DNA of 64,000 nucleotides from Bacillus timonensis (GCA_020171895.1 JAIVAN010000004.1:434001-498000); one strand, 5' to 3'; positions 8,694 to 17,050 are shown, counted from the stretch's first letter. Translations and numbers: made by a program. Notes: a model not told the origin generated them from the letters alone.

Positions 8694-8763
8694 GTAAGAG
8701 AAGAGATTGTTCAATGAGCGGTCTCTTCCTTGCTTTGATTTCGAAGATTAGGAAGTGATCTCG

Positions 8764-9399
8764 ATGAGTAAAAAGAATACAACAATTTCTCTTGTTGTCG
8801 TCTTACTATTTGGTGTTCTCTTATTCTATTTCGGAACTGACGGATTTCGTGCCTACACAGCAGAAACGGTGCGAATCAATCAACTAAAAAGTAAGCAACC
8901 AACATTTCCTAAAGTTATGCTAGAAGATAGCAAGGGCAGAACGTATACCATTTCTGAATTTGAAGGCAAATATGTGTTTATCACGTTTCTATATACGTAT
9001 TGTGGAACGGTTTGTCCGCAATTAGAAGTGAATATGGGAAAGGTGTATGAGTTAATTCCTCAGAGCTATATCGGACAAGACATCGTTTTCCTTAGTATAA
9101 GCTTTGATCCTGAAAGAGATGATCCCGAGACATTGGAGAAATATCGACAGATTTTTAAAAGTGATGGAGAAACATGGAGAATGGCAAGGATACCAGATGA
9201 AAACGAACTTGCTTCATTATTAAAGGAATTTGGTGTGATAGTGATTCCAGATGGAAATGGGAATTTTGCACATAACTCGGCCTTTTATTTAGTAGATCGC
9301 AGTAGTAAATTAATAGACGTCATGGATTACACGAAAGTTGATGAAGCTGCACAACGAGTGGTCCATATGTTAGATAAGGAAGCGGGGGACTTAAAATGA
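8764..9399 (+). CDS. SCO1/SenC-family copper chaperone
   Basis: A 211-residue thioredoxin-fold protein with an N-terminal membrane anchor (about residues 9-27). The copper-binding CxxxC is seen in LYTYCGTVCPQLE and the distal conserved His in FAHNSAFYLVD. Sco proteins load or reduce the CuA site of subunit II, which fits the operon. ATG 8764 has AGGAAG eight bases upstream; a GTG three codons earlier is less well placed. A weak hairpin (8701-8709/8719-8727) in the 70-bp gap after subunit I might adjust its level. Its stop overlaps the next start. Confidence 0.9.
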   Translation: MSKKNTTISLVVVLLFGVLLFYFGTDGFRAYTAETVRINQLKSKQPTFPKVMLEDSKGRTYTISEFEGKYVFITFLYTYCGTVCPQLEVNMGKVYELIPQSYIGQDIVFLSISFDPERDDPETLEKYRQIFKSDGETWRMARIPDENELASLLKEFGVIVIPDGNGNFAHNSAFYLVDRSSKLIDVMDYTKVDEAAQRVVHMLDKEAGDLK

Positions 9400-9959
9400 A
9401 TCAATCGACATTTGGTTTTCTCTTGTTCCTTTTCTTACTAATTCCGCCTGTAGCTTCGTTCATGGAATCCATCATGGTCATTCATATGCACATGCAAATG
9501 CCGATGCTCGTTATTGCCGGAGTTCTAATTGGCCCTTTCTTTCAAACTAGATTCCCCCATTTTTTTAGAAAATGGAATGAAAATGGTGTACCAGGGAGCT
9601 TGTTATTTCTCATCATTATTGTTTACTGGACGATTCCACGGACAATGGATGAAGCCTTGACTGTTCAATCAGTCGAAATCTTTAAGTTTATCAGTTTACC
9701 TTTTTTAGCAGGAATTCCATTACGAGACAGTTGGGGCAAGCTTAGTAGGAAATGGAAAAACGCTGTGATTTTATTTTTTACGGTGAAATCTATCTTAATG
9801 GGTTGGTTATATATTTATTCAAACGAGCAACTATGCAACAACTACTTGTTAATTGAACAACTAACACTGGGATGGAGCTTTATCGTTACTGCGATTGCTC
9901 TAATTGTCTATCTAGGCTATCAATTCGTTGTGGATCATGAGAAATATGAAATGAAATAA
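9396..9959 (+). CDS. Polytopic membrane protein of the heme-copper operon
   Basis: A 187-residue membrane protein with five or six helices, translationally coupled to the Sco gene by an ATGA overlap. The helix reading IMVIHMHMQMPMLVIAGVL is rich in His and Met and recalls the HM-rich helix of the copper-delivery protein CtaG, although the rest does not obviously align. I do not recognise a named family. Its place as last gene of the operon suggests an assembly factor, perhaps for CuB or CuA, or a small accessory subunit. The function is inference from context only. Confidence 0.6.
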   Translation: MNQSTFGFLLFLFLLIPPVASFMESIMVIHMHMQMPMLVIAGVLIGPFFQTRFPHFFRKWNENGVPGSLLFLIIIVYWTIPRTMDEALTVQSVEIFKFISLPFLAGIPLRDSWGKLSRKWKNAVILFFTVKSILMGWLYIYSNEQLCNNYLLIEQLTLGWSFIVTAIALIVYLGYQFVVDHEKYEMK

Positions 9960-9960
9960 T

Positions 9961-10203
9961 AAAAGAGGTTGGGACAAAAGTAGTTTAACTATAGAAACCG
10001 AAAAATGATTGTAGGTGTAGTTCATCCGCTTCTGAAATATACTTCGCTTTCCGCGGGAAGCTGGCAAGCCTCCTCGTGCTACGCACTGCGGGGTCTAGCC
10101 GTTGCTTTTCATCCCGCAGGAGTCTACGTATATTTCATCCGCTAAGCTATCATTTTAATCGGAATTTTAGTTAAAAACTTAAGTTATGTCACAGCCTCTT
10201 TTA
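9961..10203. repeat. GC-rich Bacillaceae intergenic repeat with long terminal inverted arms
   Basis: The element is bounded by imperfect inverted arms (9961-9980 and 10184-10203; AAAAGAGGTTGGGACA against a matching TGTCACAGCCTCTTTT). Its core, with CTTTCCGCGGG, AGCCTCCTCG, GCGGGGTCTA and CCCGCAGGAGTC, is the reverse complement of the core at 48975-49103. The core is much richer in GC than its surroundings. Similar elements are common between Bacillaceae genes. It may also end transcription of the upstream operon. Confidence 0.8.
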
Positions 10204-10219
10204 ATTTGTGTTGGTGATT

Positions 10220-10411
10220 CTACACTTGCTCTAATATTGATGCAGTACTTCCGCACTCATTAAGGGCATTCTCTACTGCTTGAAGAGATGCTTGAATGCG
10301 TTGGCGGTTTTCATCTCTTTCTACTGTTTGAAGGGCGTTTGTTAAGCAATTCTTTGCCTCGTTTAACGCTGTACATGAATCTTGAACATATCCTCTTGCA
10401 TTTTGTTCCAT
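10220..10411 (-). CDS. Hypothetical small helical protein
   Basis: A 63-residue soluble protein with three Cys (SCTALNEAKNCL and NECGS) and a predicted helical hairpin. It has no signal peptide. Minus-strand AAAGGAG, eight bases from the ATG at 10411, decides the start; a GTG three codons upstream overlaps that site. Small Cys-containing proteins of this type are common in Bacillus spores, but I do not recognise this one. It is divergent from the FG-GAP-like gene. Confidence 0.6.
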   Translation of the reverse strand: MEQNARGYVQDSCTALNEAKNCLTNALQTVERDENRQRIQASLQAVENALNECGSTASILEQV

Positions 10412-10558
10412 TCTTCTCACTCCTTTCCATTAGTAGTATTTGTTTGAGTCTGATTTCTTATGAGCATTTTTCCTGCATCCAAATTTAACACTGTCAATTT
10501 GCTCGAAAGCCCATAAGATATTAGATACTAGCATCAAAAAGTGAAAGGGAGCTTTAGT

Positions 10559-11272
10559 ATGTATCCAATTGATGAGCGGAGTAATGCACAAATTGTTTCA
10601 TATGCCACGGGTGATGTTACAGGTGACAGTATTCAAGATCATGTGTTTTTAACAGGCATTAAGACACCAGGCAGTCCATTTCTTCAACAAATTACGCTGC
10701 ACGTTCAGGATGGCAGAACAGGACTGGTGACGAAGGTTGCTTTAAAAGAAAATGCAGGCTACAACCCGACTCTTTTTTTAGGTGATTTTAGCGGAAATGG
10801 TGTGTCTGATATATTAATTAGCATCGCAACTGGTGGCAGTGGTGGAATCATGAACGAAACCATCTATTCATTTATAGGGAATAAAGCCAAATTAATGTTT
10901 GATTCGAATGTCTACAATAAGATCTATTCATATAAGGTCACGTATCTCGATTACTATAAAGTGAAGGTAGATAGTATCCTGAATGATCAAACTTACCTTA
11001 TCGACATATCGTTGCGAGATGAGGAATATCTAAATGAAATTTACGATCGTAACGGAAAATTGAAACGTCCAATTGAGGGATTTGTCAATCCATTAAGTGG
11101 ATTGTATCCAGTTGACTACGATCACAATCAAGTGTATGAGCTTCTTGCTTATCAAAAAATTGCAGGCAGGTACAATGCGGACTCATTGGGGTATGTGTTG
11201 AATACACTGAAATGGAATGGGAAGAGGTTTGTGTTGCACAATCAGAATGTAGCGATTTTTGGATACGAATGA
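10559..11272 (+). CDS. VCBS/FG-GAP-like repeat protein
   Basis: A 237-residue protein without a clear signal peptide. Two calcium-binding-like repeats of FG-GAP/VCBS type are visible: ATGDVTGDSIQDHVFLTG near the N-terminus and FLGDFSGNGVSDILI further on, with a third, degenerate copy at PVDYDHNQVYELLAY. Such beta-propeller pieces occur in Bacillus spore or surface proteins. ATG 10559 follows AAGGGAGC. A CATAAGATA at 10512-10520 resembles a sigma-K -10 element but lacks a well-spaced -35, so sporulation control is only a suggestion. A terminator follows directly. Confidence 0.7.
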   Translation: MYPIDERSNAQIVSYATGDVTGDSIQDHVFLTGIKTPGSPFLQQITLHVQDGRTGLVTKVALKENAGYNPTLFLGDFSGNGVSDILISIATGGSGGIMNETIYSFIGNKAKLMFDSNVYNKIYSYKVTYLDYYKVKVDSILNDQTYLIDISLRDEEYLNEIYDRNGKLKRPIEGFVNPLSGLYPVDYDHNQVYELLAYQKIAGRYNADSLGYVLNTLKWNGKRFVLHNQNVAIFGYE

Positions 11273-11274
11273 GG

Positions 11275-11310
11275 AACAAGTCTTGGTCATAGCCAAGGCT
11301 TGTTTCTATT
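11275..11310 (+). terminator. Intrinsic terminator
   Basis: AACAAGTCTTGG (11275-11286) pairs with CCAAGGCTTGTT (11293-11304), followed by a short T-rich tail. Confidence 0.75.
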
Positions 11311-11318
11311 CTGATTTT

Positions 11319-11521
11319 ATGACTAGCCCACTAGTCCAACTCTTTAAAAGAAAGAAAAAAGAAGCGAATGAGGTATTGGAGTATTATTCTCCTCCTATCG
11401 TATAAAAAATGATAAGAAGAAGGCAGATGCCTATCAGTTATTACAAGTTTTTAAAGAAGTAACTGGTTACGACGGAAAAATGTGGGGTCCTAGTATTATA
11501 GGTTATCAAACACAGATATAA
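11319..11521 (+). pseudogene. Remnant of a DUF1801-family gene
   Basis: The frame starting at ATG 11319 stops after 28 codons. A second frame then reads ADAYQLLQVFKEVTGYDGKM and continues WGPSIIGYQTQI before a stop at 11521. The second part matches the N-terminal half of DUF1801 proteins (typical pattern ...LLxLMKEVTGxxPxMWGPSIVGF...). The two halves are in different frames and the C-terminal half of the family is missing, so this is a frameshifted, 3'-truncated relic. A terminator follows it. Confidence 0.6.
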
Positions 11522-11546
11522 ATGCAAAATAGAGTATTTCCATATT

Positions 11547-11580
11547 AGAAAAGGCACTTTTATCGTGCCTTTTCTTATTT
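11547..11580 (+). terminator. Intrinsic terminator
   Basis: Perfect stem AGAAAAGGCAC (11547-11557) with GTGCCTTTTCT (11565-11575), then T-rich sequence. It was probably the terminator of the DUF1801 gene before decay. Confidence 0.75.
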
Positions 11581-11708
11581 CATTATTTTATCGAGTGTTC
11601 TGTTTTAACGTTGTTAATCGATATCTTTTAGAAAGCTATTTTCCTTGAATAATTAAACATAGAATAAAGGAATACTACCCATTATTATGGTTGTTAAAGG
11701 AGCGTCTC

Positions 11709-12206
11709 ATGGTTGAAAGACAAAACACCTTAAAAAAGAAGAGTATCTTAAGGATTGACCTAACCAAAGAGGATATACATTCTAAGAACATCAACCTAAT
11801 TGTAGATTCCATCAGTCAAATGGAGGCGAATCAAAGCTTGAAAGATCGGTTCGCATCTATTGAATTACATACTATAGAGGAAGATGAACCAAATTCAAAC
11901 CATAATATGGTGAAAATGAGGTTGTATTTCACGGAACTATTTAAAAGTTTGCCCTACTTCTTGTTTTACATCAACCCAACAGGAGATTCTCACCTTAAGA
12001 TCATCAAATATTTAGCTGATAATATAGAAAGTAACAGTAAAGAAGAACCTCGTCTGTCAGGAGAAGTAGGGTACAAAATGATTGAGGCCATTGAAGATCA
12101 TGTAACGAAGATTGGCTTTGAATCTGAACATGAGGGCTTATTGGAGCTTTATCAACTCATCAGCGACTCAATTAAAGAAGAAGACCTTCAATGTGGGTTT
12201 CTGTAA
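11709..12206 (+). CDS. Hypothetical protein
   Basis: A 165-residue soluble protein of unknown function, acidic, with no signal peptide, membrane segment or recognisable motif. The middle contains FKSLPYFLFYINPTGDSHLK and the C-terminus is helical. ATG 11709 follows AAAGGAGCGTCTC; an upstream in-frame TTG at 11691 would overlap that site. It is monocistronic, with a terminator about 100 bases downstream. Confidence 0.6.
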   Translation: MVERQNTLKKKSILRIDLTKEDIHSKNINLIVDSISQMEANQSLKDRFASIELHTIEEDEPNSNHNMVKMRLYFTELFKSLPYFLFYINPTGDSHLKIIKYLADNIESNSKEEPRLSGEVGYKMIEAIEDHVTKIGFESEHEGLLELYQLISDSIKEEDLQCGFL

Positions 12207-12306
12207 GCATATCTTCGCTTAAATTAACGGGTACTAATGTTGAAGAAGAAACACAAAAAAAGATCCATTTGCTGCACAGTACAACCTTACTGCGACACAA
12301 AGAGAT

Positions 12307-12342
12307 AAAAGCTGTTGGATGCTAAATCCTCAGCTTTTTCTA
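12307..12342 (+). terminator. Intrinsic terminator
   Basis: AAAAGCTG (12307-12314) with CAGCTTTT (12331-12338), with inner GGAT/ATCC pairing, then T-rich sequence. I see no other feature in the 336-bp gap between 12206 and 12543. Confidence 0.75.
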
Positions 12343-12542
12343 TTGCTAATTTACTGTAGGAACTGTTGAGATTTACGTTGCTAATTGGTTTAGAATTTAA
12401 AGGTTTGCTCCTATTAACCGAACCCGTTAGTCATTTTACTATAAGGACAACTTAAGCTTATGTTAATATCTGTATTAGAAATAGGTAAACATAAGAGGAA
12501 AAGGCTAGCTCACAATAAGCCACAAGTATAAAGGGAGATACG

Positions 12543-14018
12543 ATGAAAAATAAACATGAACGTAACGAAATAGGATGGAATTTTGATAATAGTTATACCC
12601 GGCTACCGAAATCATTCTATTCTAACTTAAATCCAACTCCTGTAAGTTCACCGAGGTTAGTAATAATCAATGATCAGTTAGCGACATCACTTGGATTGAG
12701 TGGTGAGGGTTTAAAAGGTGAGGAAGGGGCAGGGATTTTTGCTGGAAATGAGATACCAGAAGGCGCTGCGCCTCTTGCTCAAGCGTATGCAGGGCATCAA
12801 TTTGGACACTTTACGATGTTAGGTGACGGTCGCGCTATTTTACTTGGCGAGCAAATTACCCCAAAGGGGGAGAGGCTTGATATTCAACTAAAGGGTTCTG
12901 GAAGAACGCCTTACTCTCGAGGTGGTGATGGTCGCGCCTCACTTGGACCAATGCTACGCGAATATATTATCAGTGAAGCTATGCATGGATTAGGTATCCC
13001 GACTACTCGAAGTCTCGCGGTGGTGACAACGGGTGAGGACGTGATTCGAGAAACGAACCTACCTGGTGCGGTGCTGACTCGTGTTGCAGCCAGTCATATA
13101 CGTGTCGGGACTTTTCAATATGCTGCAAAGTTGGGAACTGTCGAGGACCTTCAAGCACTCGCTGATTATACGATAGACCGCCATTATCCAGAGGTTGAAT
13201 CCCATGAGAACAAATATCTTTCCTTTTTAAAAGCAGTCATTAAGCGTCAAGCCGCTCTCATTGCAAAATGGCAGCTAGTAGGTTTCATTCATGGTGTCAT
13301 GAACACTGACAACATGACAATTAGTGGAGAAACGATTGATTATGGGCCATGTGCCTTCATGAATACATATGACCCAGCAACAGTATTCAGCTCAATTGAC
13401 ACTCAAGGTCGATACGCCTATGGCAATCAACCACAAATCGGTGGCTGGAACCTTGCCCGATTTGCAGAAGCACTTTTGCCAATTCTGCATAGTGATGAAG
13501 ACGAATCACTGAAGCTAGCTCAAAATGCCATTTCAGCATATCCTGATTTGTTCAGAAGCGAGTGGCTAACTGGCATGAGAGCAAAGTTGGGATTGTTCAA
13601 TGAAGAAGAGGAAGATAAACAACTTGTTGAGGAACTTCTTACTTTAATGGAGAGATACAAAGTAGACTACACGAACACGCTTGTTGCACTGACTTTCGAT
13701 AAGGTAGAGGATACAGTCCTAAAAGGCAAAGAAGCGTTTGATAAGTGGTACCAACAGTGGCAGGAGAGACTTGGTAGACAGACGGAATCAAAAGAGCAAT
13801 CAGTTGAGTTAATGAAGAACTCGAACCCTGCCGTCATCCCCAGAAATCATCGTGTTGAAGAGGCGTTAGAAGCTGCGGTTAGTTGTGGAGACTATTCTGT
13901 GATGGAGAGACTTGTTGGTGTTCTATCGAATCCTTATGCACATTCAGCTGAGCAGGTGGAGTATGCAAAAGTGCCTGAGGATAGAGATGAAGGGTATCGA
14001 ACGTTTTGTGGGACTTGA
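12543..14018 (+). CDS. selO: SelO / YdiU family protein adenylyltransferase (AMPylase)
   Basis: A 491-residue pseudokinase-fold enzyme that transfers AMP from ATP to Ser/Thr/Tyr of target proteins and is linked to redox stress. Family blocks are clear: [20 protein letters not shown], the [20 protein letters not shown] loop, [12 protein letters not shown], and the metal-binding segments [20 protein letters not shown]. The C-terminus is FCGT, carrying the conserved Cys that is selenocysteine in eukaryotic SelO. Length is standard. The ATG follows AAGGGAGATACG. A copy of the GGGACGGTTC repeat begins 23 bases after the stop, then a terminator. Confidence 0.95.
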   Translation: MKNKHERNEIGWNFDNSYTRLPKSFYSNLNPTPVSSPRLVIINDQLATSLGLSGEGLKGEEGAGIFAGNEIPEGAAPLAQAYAGHQFGHFTMLGDGRAILLGEQITPKGERLDIQLKGSGRTPYSRGGDGRASLGPMLREYIISEAMHGLGIPTTRSLAVVTTGEDVIRETNLPGAVLTRVAASHIRVGTFQYAAKLGTVEDLQALADYTIDRHYPEVESHENKYLSFLKAVIKRQAALIAKWQLVGFIHGVMNTDNMTISGETIDYGPCAFMNTYDPATVFSSIDTQGRYAYGNQPQIGGWNLARFAEALLPILHSDEDESLKLAQNAISAYPDLFRSEWLTGMRAKLGLFNEEEEDKQLVEELLTLMERYKVDYTNTLVALTFDKVEDTVLKGKEAFDKWYQQWQERLGRQTESKEQSVELMKNSNPAVIPRNHRVEEALEAAVSCGDYSVMERLVGVLSNPYAHSAEQVEYAKVPEDRDEGYRTFCGT

Positions 14019-14040
14019 TGCAGGACTGGGGGGAACCGAG

Positions 14041-14060
14041 GGGACGGTTCTTGTGGTTTG
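14041..14060 (+). repeat. GGGACGGTTCTT repeat unit (copy 1)
   Basis: GGGACGGTTCTTGTGGTTTG just after selO matches the copies at 15458-15476 (same strand) and at 37153-37176 and 37218-37243 (opposite strand). It is a short dispersed intergenic motif. Confidence 0.6.
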
Positions 14061-14095
14061 AAGGTGTAAACCAACGAAGCGAGGAGACGGTTTCG

Positions 14096-14132
14096 AGCTA
14101 TGACCATTTTGGTTATAGCTTTTTCTTTTTTG
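14096..14132 (+). terminator. Intrinsic terminator after selO
   Basis: AGCTATGACC (14096-14105) with GGTTATAGCT (14111-14120), followed by TTTTTCTTTTTT. Confidence 0.8.
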
Positions 14133-14220
14133 ATTGATAAATTTCCCTTTAATTTTTGGAGGGCATTTATCAATACTTTACCCATATATATATTATAAAA
14201 AAGAACAGGAGTCGTGTTCA

Positions 14221-15486
14221 TTGGACAAACAAAATAGTCGCTTCAGATGGGTCGTATTTGCTTCTGTTTTATTTACGTATGTTTTGATGTCAAGTCAACG
14301 TACCGCTCCTGGATTAATTACGGATCAAATTATGCACGATTTTCAAGTAACCGCAACGACAATTGGCTTACTAACAAGTATCCAATTTTTTGTGTATACA
14401 GGTTTACAAATTCCAATGGGCATCATGGCGGATCGTTTTGGTCCCAATTTCTTTCTCATCATAGGGGCTCTCCTTACAGGTATAGGAACGATTATTTATA
14501 GTGTTGGAACGCATGAGTATTTGTTGTTTTTTGCGAGAATTTTAACAGGAATTGGTGACGCGACGATTTGGGTCAACATGGTGTTAATTTTGAGTATATG
14601 GTTTAACGCGAAGGAATTTACAAAATTAATTGGTGTTGCTGCGATGACAGGAAGTCTAGGCTTTCTTTTGGCGACAGTGCCATTCTCCTTACTCATTACT
14701 TTACTTGGTTGGAGGCTCGCCTTTTTTTCAACAGGCGTTTTATTATCCCTATGTGGTTGTCTCCTTTATGTTGTGCTCATCAAAAAGCCAAAGCAATCGC
14801 TCTTTATTAAAAAAGAAGTTCAAAATGAAAAGACTTTTGCTTTGATACGAAGGATTTTCTCGACTCGACAAGCATGGGCGTTGTTTTGCTGTCACTTTGG
14901 CATTGTTGGGACTTATGTTGGTTTCATTAGCTCTTGGGGTGTCCCATATGGCATGTATGTGTATGGAATGACACGTACAGATGCCAGTCAATTAGTGATG
15001 ATTGGATTAATAGGTGCGTTAATTGGCGCTCCTTTAGCGGGGTGGATCTCTAGTCAGCTAGGACAAATTAAACGACCCTATATTGTCGTTCACCTCATTC
15101 TATTAATCACGTGGTCTATCTTTCTCGTATTTAAAGGAAGTCCGCCCACTTATTTATTAACAGTGATCTTTTTTATCATTGGTCTCTCCTATGGAGCCAA
15201 TGCGCTAACCTTTGCATCTGTCCGTCAATCTTTTCCGATCAAAGAATCTGGTATCGTCTCTGGCTTTGCCAATACAGGAGGGTTCTTAAGTGCCGTACTG
15301 TTGCCAAGTATTTTTGGGAGAGTATTGGATTATATTCAAGTGGCTACTGGGAGTATTAATGAAGGATTTTATTATGGGTTCTTTACACCGGTGATCTTTG
15401 CTTGCGTTGGGGTGATGGGCGTATTGATGTTGAAGGAGAAAGCCGTGGGTAACCGGGGGGACGGTTCTTCTGGTTCATCTTCTTGA
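14221..15486 (+). CDS. Major facilitator superfamily transporter
   Basis: A 421-residue, 12-helix MFS permease. The motif A region between helices 2 and 3 reads GIMADRFGPNFFLIIGALL, and the N-terminal helix has FTYVLMSSQRTAPGLI, typical of the CynX/NimT/NarK-like MFS group. The substrate is unknown. TTG 14221 is preferred because AGGAG lies nine bases upstream; an ATG 29 codons earlier would add a non-conserved hydrophobic stretch. The last dozen residues (GNRGDGSSGSSS) are encoded by a copy of the dispersed GGGACGGTTC repeat, so the original C-terminus was probably replaced by repeat insertion. Confidence 0.85.
   Translation: MDKQNSRFRWVVFASVLFTYVLMSSQRTAPGLITDQIMHDFQVTATTIGLLTSIQFFVYTGLQIPMGIMADRFGPNFFLIIGALLTGIGTIIYSVGTHEYLLFFARILTGIGDATIWVNMVLILSIWFNAKEFTKLIGVAAMTGSLGFLLATVPFSLLITLLGWRLAFFSTGVLLSLCGCLLYVVLIKKPKQSLFIKKEVQNEKTFALIRRIFSTRQAWALFCCHFGIVGTYVGFISSWGVPYGMYVYGMTRTDASQLVMIGLIGALIGAPLAGWISSQLGQIKRPYIVVHLILLITWSIFLVFKGSPPTYLLTVIFFIIGLSYGANALTFASVRQSFPIKESGIVSGFANTGGFLSAVLLPSIFGRVLDYIQVATGSINEGFYYGFFTPVIFACVGVMGVLMLKEKAVGNRGDGSSGSSS
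15458..15476 (+). repeat. GGGACGGTTCTT repeat unit (copy 2, inside the MFS 3' end)
   Basis: GGGACGGTTCTTCTGGTTC, same core as the copy after selO. Here it is read as the final codons of the MFS gene. Confidence 0.6.
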
Positions 15487-15578
15487 AACTGAGTGGGAGG
15501 AAGGCTCTGCTAGTCAATGGTGAGTAGTGGTAATATGATAATATATTAATTAAACAATTAACGAGAGGTAGAAAAAAT

Positions 15579-16052
15579 ATGGAGTTATCTATCCGAAACG
15601 CCGAACGAACCGATTACGATGCATTGATACCTTTATTCAGGCAGGTTCATGAATTGCATGTGTTAATAAGACCAGATTTGTACAAGGAAAACGCAACTCC
15701 AGTCGAAAAAGACTACTTTGAAAGGCAGTTATCAGATGACAAACAGCATATTTTTGTCGCTACCTTAGACAACTCTATAGTCGGAGTGATCGTGACGAAG
15801 GAAGAAGAAATCGCTGAAAATCCATTTGTCAAAGCGAGAAATGTATTAACAATAGACAGTTTATGCGTGGCTGAAAGCAATAGAAAAAAGGGGATCGGAA
15901 AAAAGTTAACGAATTACGTTTTTGATTTCGGAAGAAGCCTTGGAGTGGATAGTGTTGAACTGGGAGTATCCGAAAAAAATTCATCTGCGATTGAATTTTA
16001 TCAATCCCTTGGGATGGCAACTAAGAGTAGGAAGATGGAGATGAAATTGTAA
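15579..16052 (+). CDS. GNAT-family N-acetyltransferase
   Basis: A 157-residue GNAT enzyme of normal length. The acetyl-CoA loop is SNRKKGIGKKLTNYV (RKKGIGK) after the strand VLTIDSLCVAE, and motif B is SSAIEFYQSLGM. The N-terminal region (DYDALIPLFRQVHELHV) is typical of RimI-like small acetyltransferases. The substrate is unknown. The ATG follows GAGAGGTAG. A decayed second copy of an internal part of this gene lies at 16652-16745, behind the next gene, showing a past duplication. Confidence 0.85.
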   Translation: MELSIRNAERTDYDALIPLFRQVHELHVLIRPDLYKENATPVEKDYFERQLSDDKQHIFVATLDNSIVGVIVTKEEEIAENPFVKARNVLTIDSLCVAESNRKKGIGKKLTNYVFDFGRSLGVDSVELGVSEKNSSAIEFYQSLGMATKSRKMEMKL

Positions 16053-16139
16053 AAGTGGGGTGCTATTGAAAAGAACGGTCCACATACGTTTTAAGAGGTG
16101 AGGAAACAACCACTAAACTAAGTACGGGGAGTCAAAAAT

Positions 16140-16637
16140 ATGAAACAAGTGGGAACGCTATACTTTTTCTGTGGGAAAATGGGTGCGGGAAAATCAACGA
16201 AAGCAAAACAATTGGCGAAAGAGAAACATGCCGTGCTGTTGTCTGAGGATGAATGGCTGTCAATTCTTTACCCAAATCAGATTGCATCTTTTGAGGGCTA
16301 TCTAACGTTCTCAGCGCAGCTCAAGCCGTTGGTGAAAAAGCATGTCCAAAACATATTAAGTGTCGGTACAGATGTAGTGATGGATTTTCCAGCTAACACG
16401 AAAAAACTGCGAAAATGGTTTTTGGATATAGCGTCAGAGGTCAATGCAAGCCACCAGCTCATTTTTCTTCATGTGAAAAACGAGCAATGCTTACGTCAAA
16501 TCGCACAACGGCGCATTGAACAACCAGAAAGAGCAGCTTTTGACACGGAGGCAGTTTTTATCCATGTTACTAAATTTTTTGAAGCACCAGAAGCATCCGA
16601 GGGATTACATATTCTAGAGTTTAGGGAAAAAGAATAA
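16140..16637 (+). CDS. P-loop kinase-like ATPase
   Basis: A 165-residue P-loop protein. Walker A is CGKMGAGKSTKAK (residues about 11-20), followed by the region VVMDFPANTKKLR in the place of a Walker B-type Asp, and QIAQRRIEQP as a lid with Arg residues. This matches small AAA_33-type kinases that phosphorylate small molecules or nucleic-acid ends; the substrate is unknown. The ATG lies seven bases after a GGGGAG site. No toxin-antitoxin partner is adjacent, so a zeta-toxin role is not supported. Confidence 0.75.
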   Translation: MKQVGTLYFFCGKMGAGKSTKAKQLAKEKHAVLLSEDEWLSILYPNQIASFEGYLTFSAQLKPLVKKHVQNILSVGTDVVMDFPANTKKLRKWFLDIASEVNASHQLIFLHVKNEQCLRQIAQRRIEQPERAAFDTEAVFIHVTKFFEAPEASEGLHILEFREKE

Positions 16638-16651
16638 CATAGACTAGGTCA

Positions 16652-16745
16652 AAAATTTCACATGTTAATAAGCACAGTTTTGTAAAATGAAAACGCAGCT
16701 CAAGTCGAATAGGAATACTTAGAAGGTCAGTTATCTTAAAACCGT
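16652..16745 (+). pseudogene. Decayed duplicate fragment of the GNAT gene at 15579
   Basis: The stretch matches 15649-15740 of the upstream acetyltransferase closely enough to align by eye: ATGTTAATAAG, then GAAAACGCAGCTC, AAGTCGAATAGG and GTCAGTTATC against ATGTGTTAATAAG, GAAAACGCAACTC, CAGTCGAAAAAG and GGCAGTTATC. Several in-frame stops and small indels are present. It is a relic with no coding capacity. Confidence 0.7.
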
Positions 16746-16801
16746 ATTGACGTTTCACCTGATTCAGTTATCTGCACTCAAACTAATAATGAGGTGATGA
16801 G

Positions 16802-17050
16802 ATGTACTGGAAACTAAGAATTCCTCTATTCTTATTTGTCATATGTACACTTTCTGGTATTGGCCAGAAGTATCCTGAGCTCTTACTAGCAAATACAACT
16901 TATTTCATTAGCAGTACATTTTTTATTGGACTCATTGTCATTATTTTTGCGCTTTTTGAAGAAACAAAAATAAATGAGAAGGAAGTTCATTTCACAATTG
17001 GTATAGTTATAATCTTAGTAGGTTTTCTTTTGGATTATTGGATGGTTTAG
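16802..17050 (+). CDS. Small membrane protein, hypothetical
   Basis: An 82-residue protein with three predicted membrane helices (about residues 5-25, 30-50 and 60-80) separated by short polar loops (EETKINEKEVHFT). No family is recognised. The start ATG follows GAGGTGATGAG. It is monocistronic and ends at a terminator shared with the convergent VOC gene. Confidence 0.6.
   Translation: MYWKLRIPLFLFVICTLSGIGQKYPELLLANTTYFISSTFFIGLIVIIFALFEETKINEKEVHFTIGIVIILVGFLLDYWMV

Noticed and set aside
16140-16637. Zeta-type toxin
   Set aside because: It has a P-loop but no epsilon-like antitoxin gene beside it, and it is much shorter than zeta toxins.
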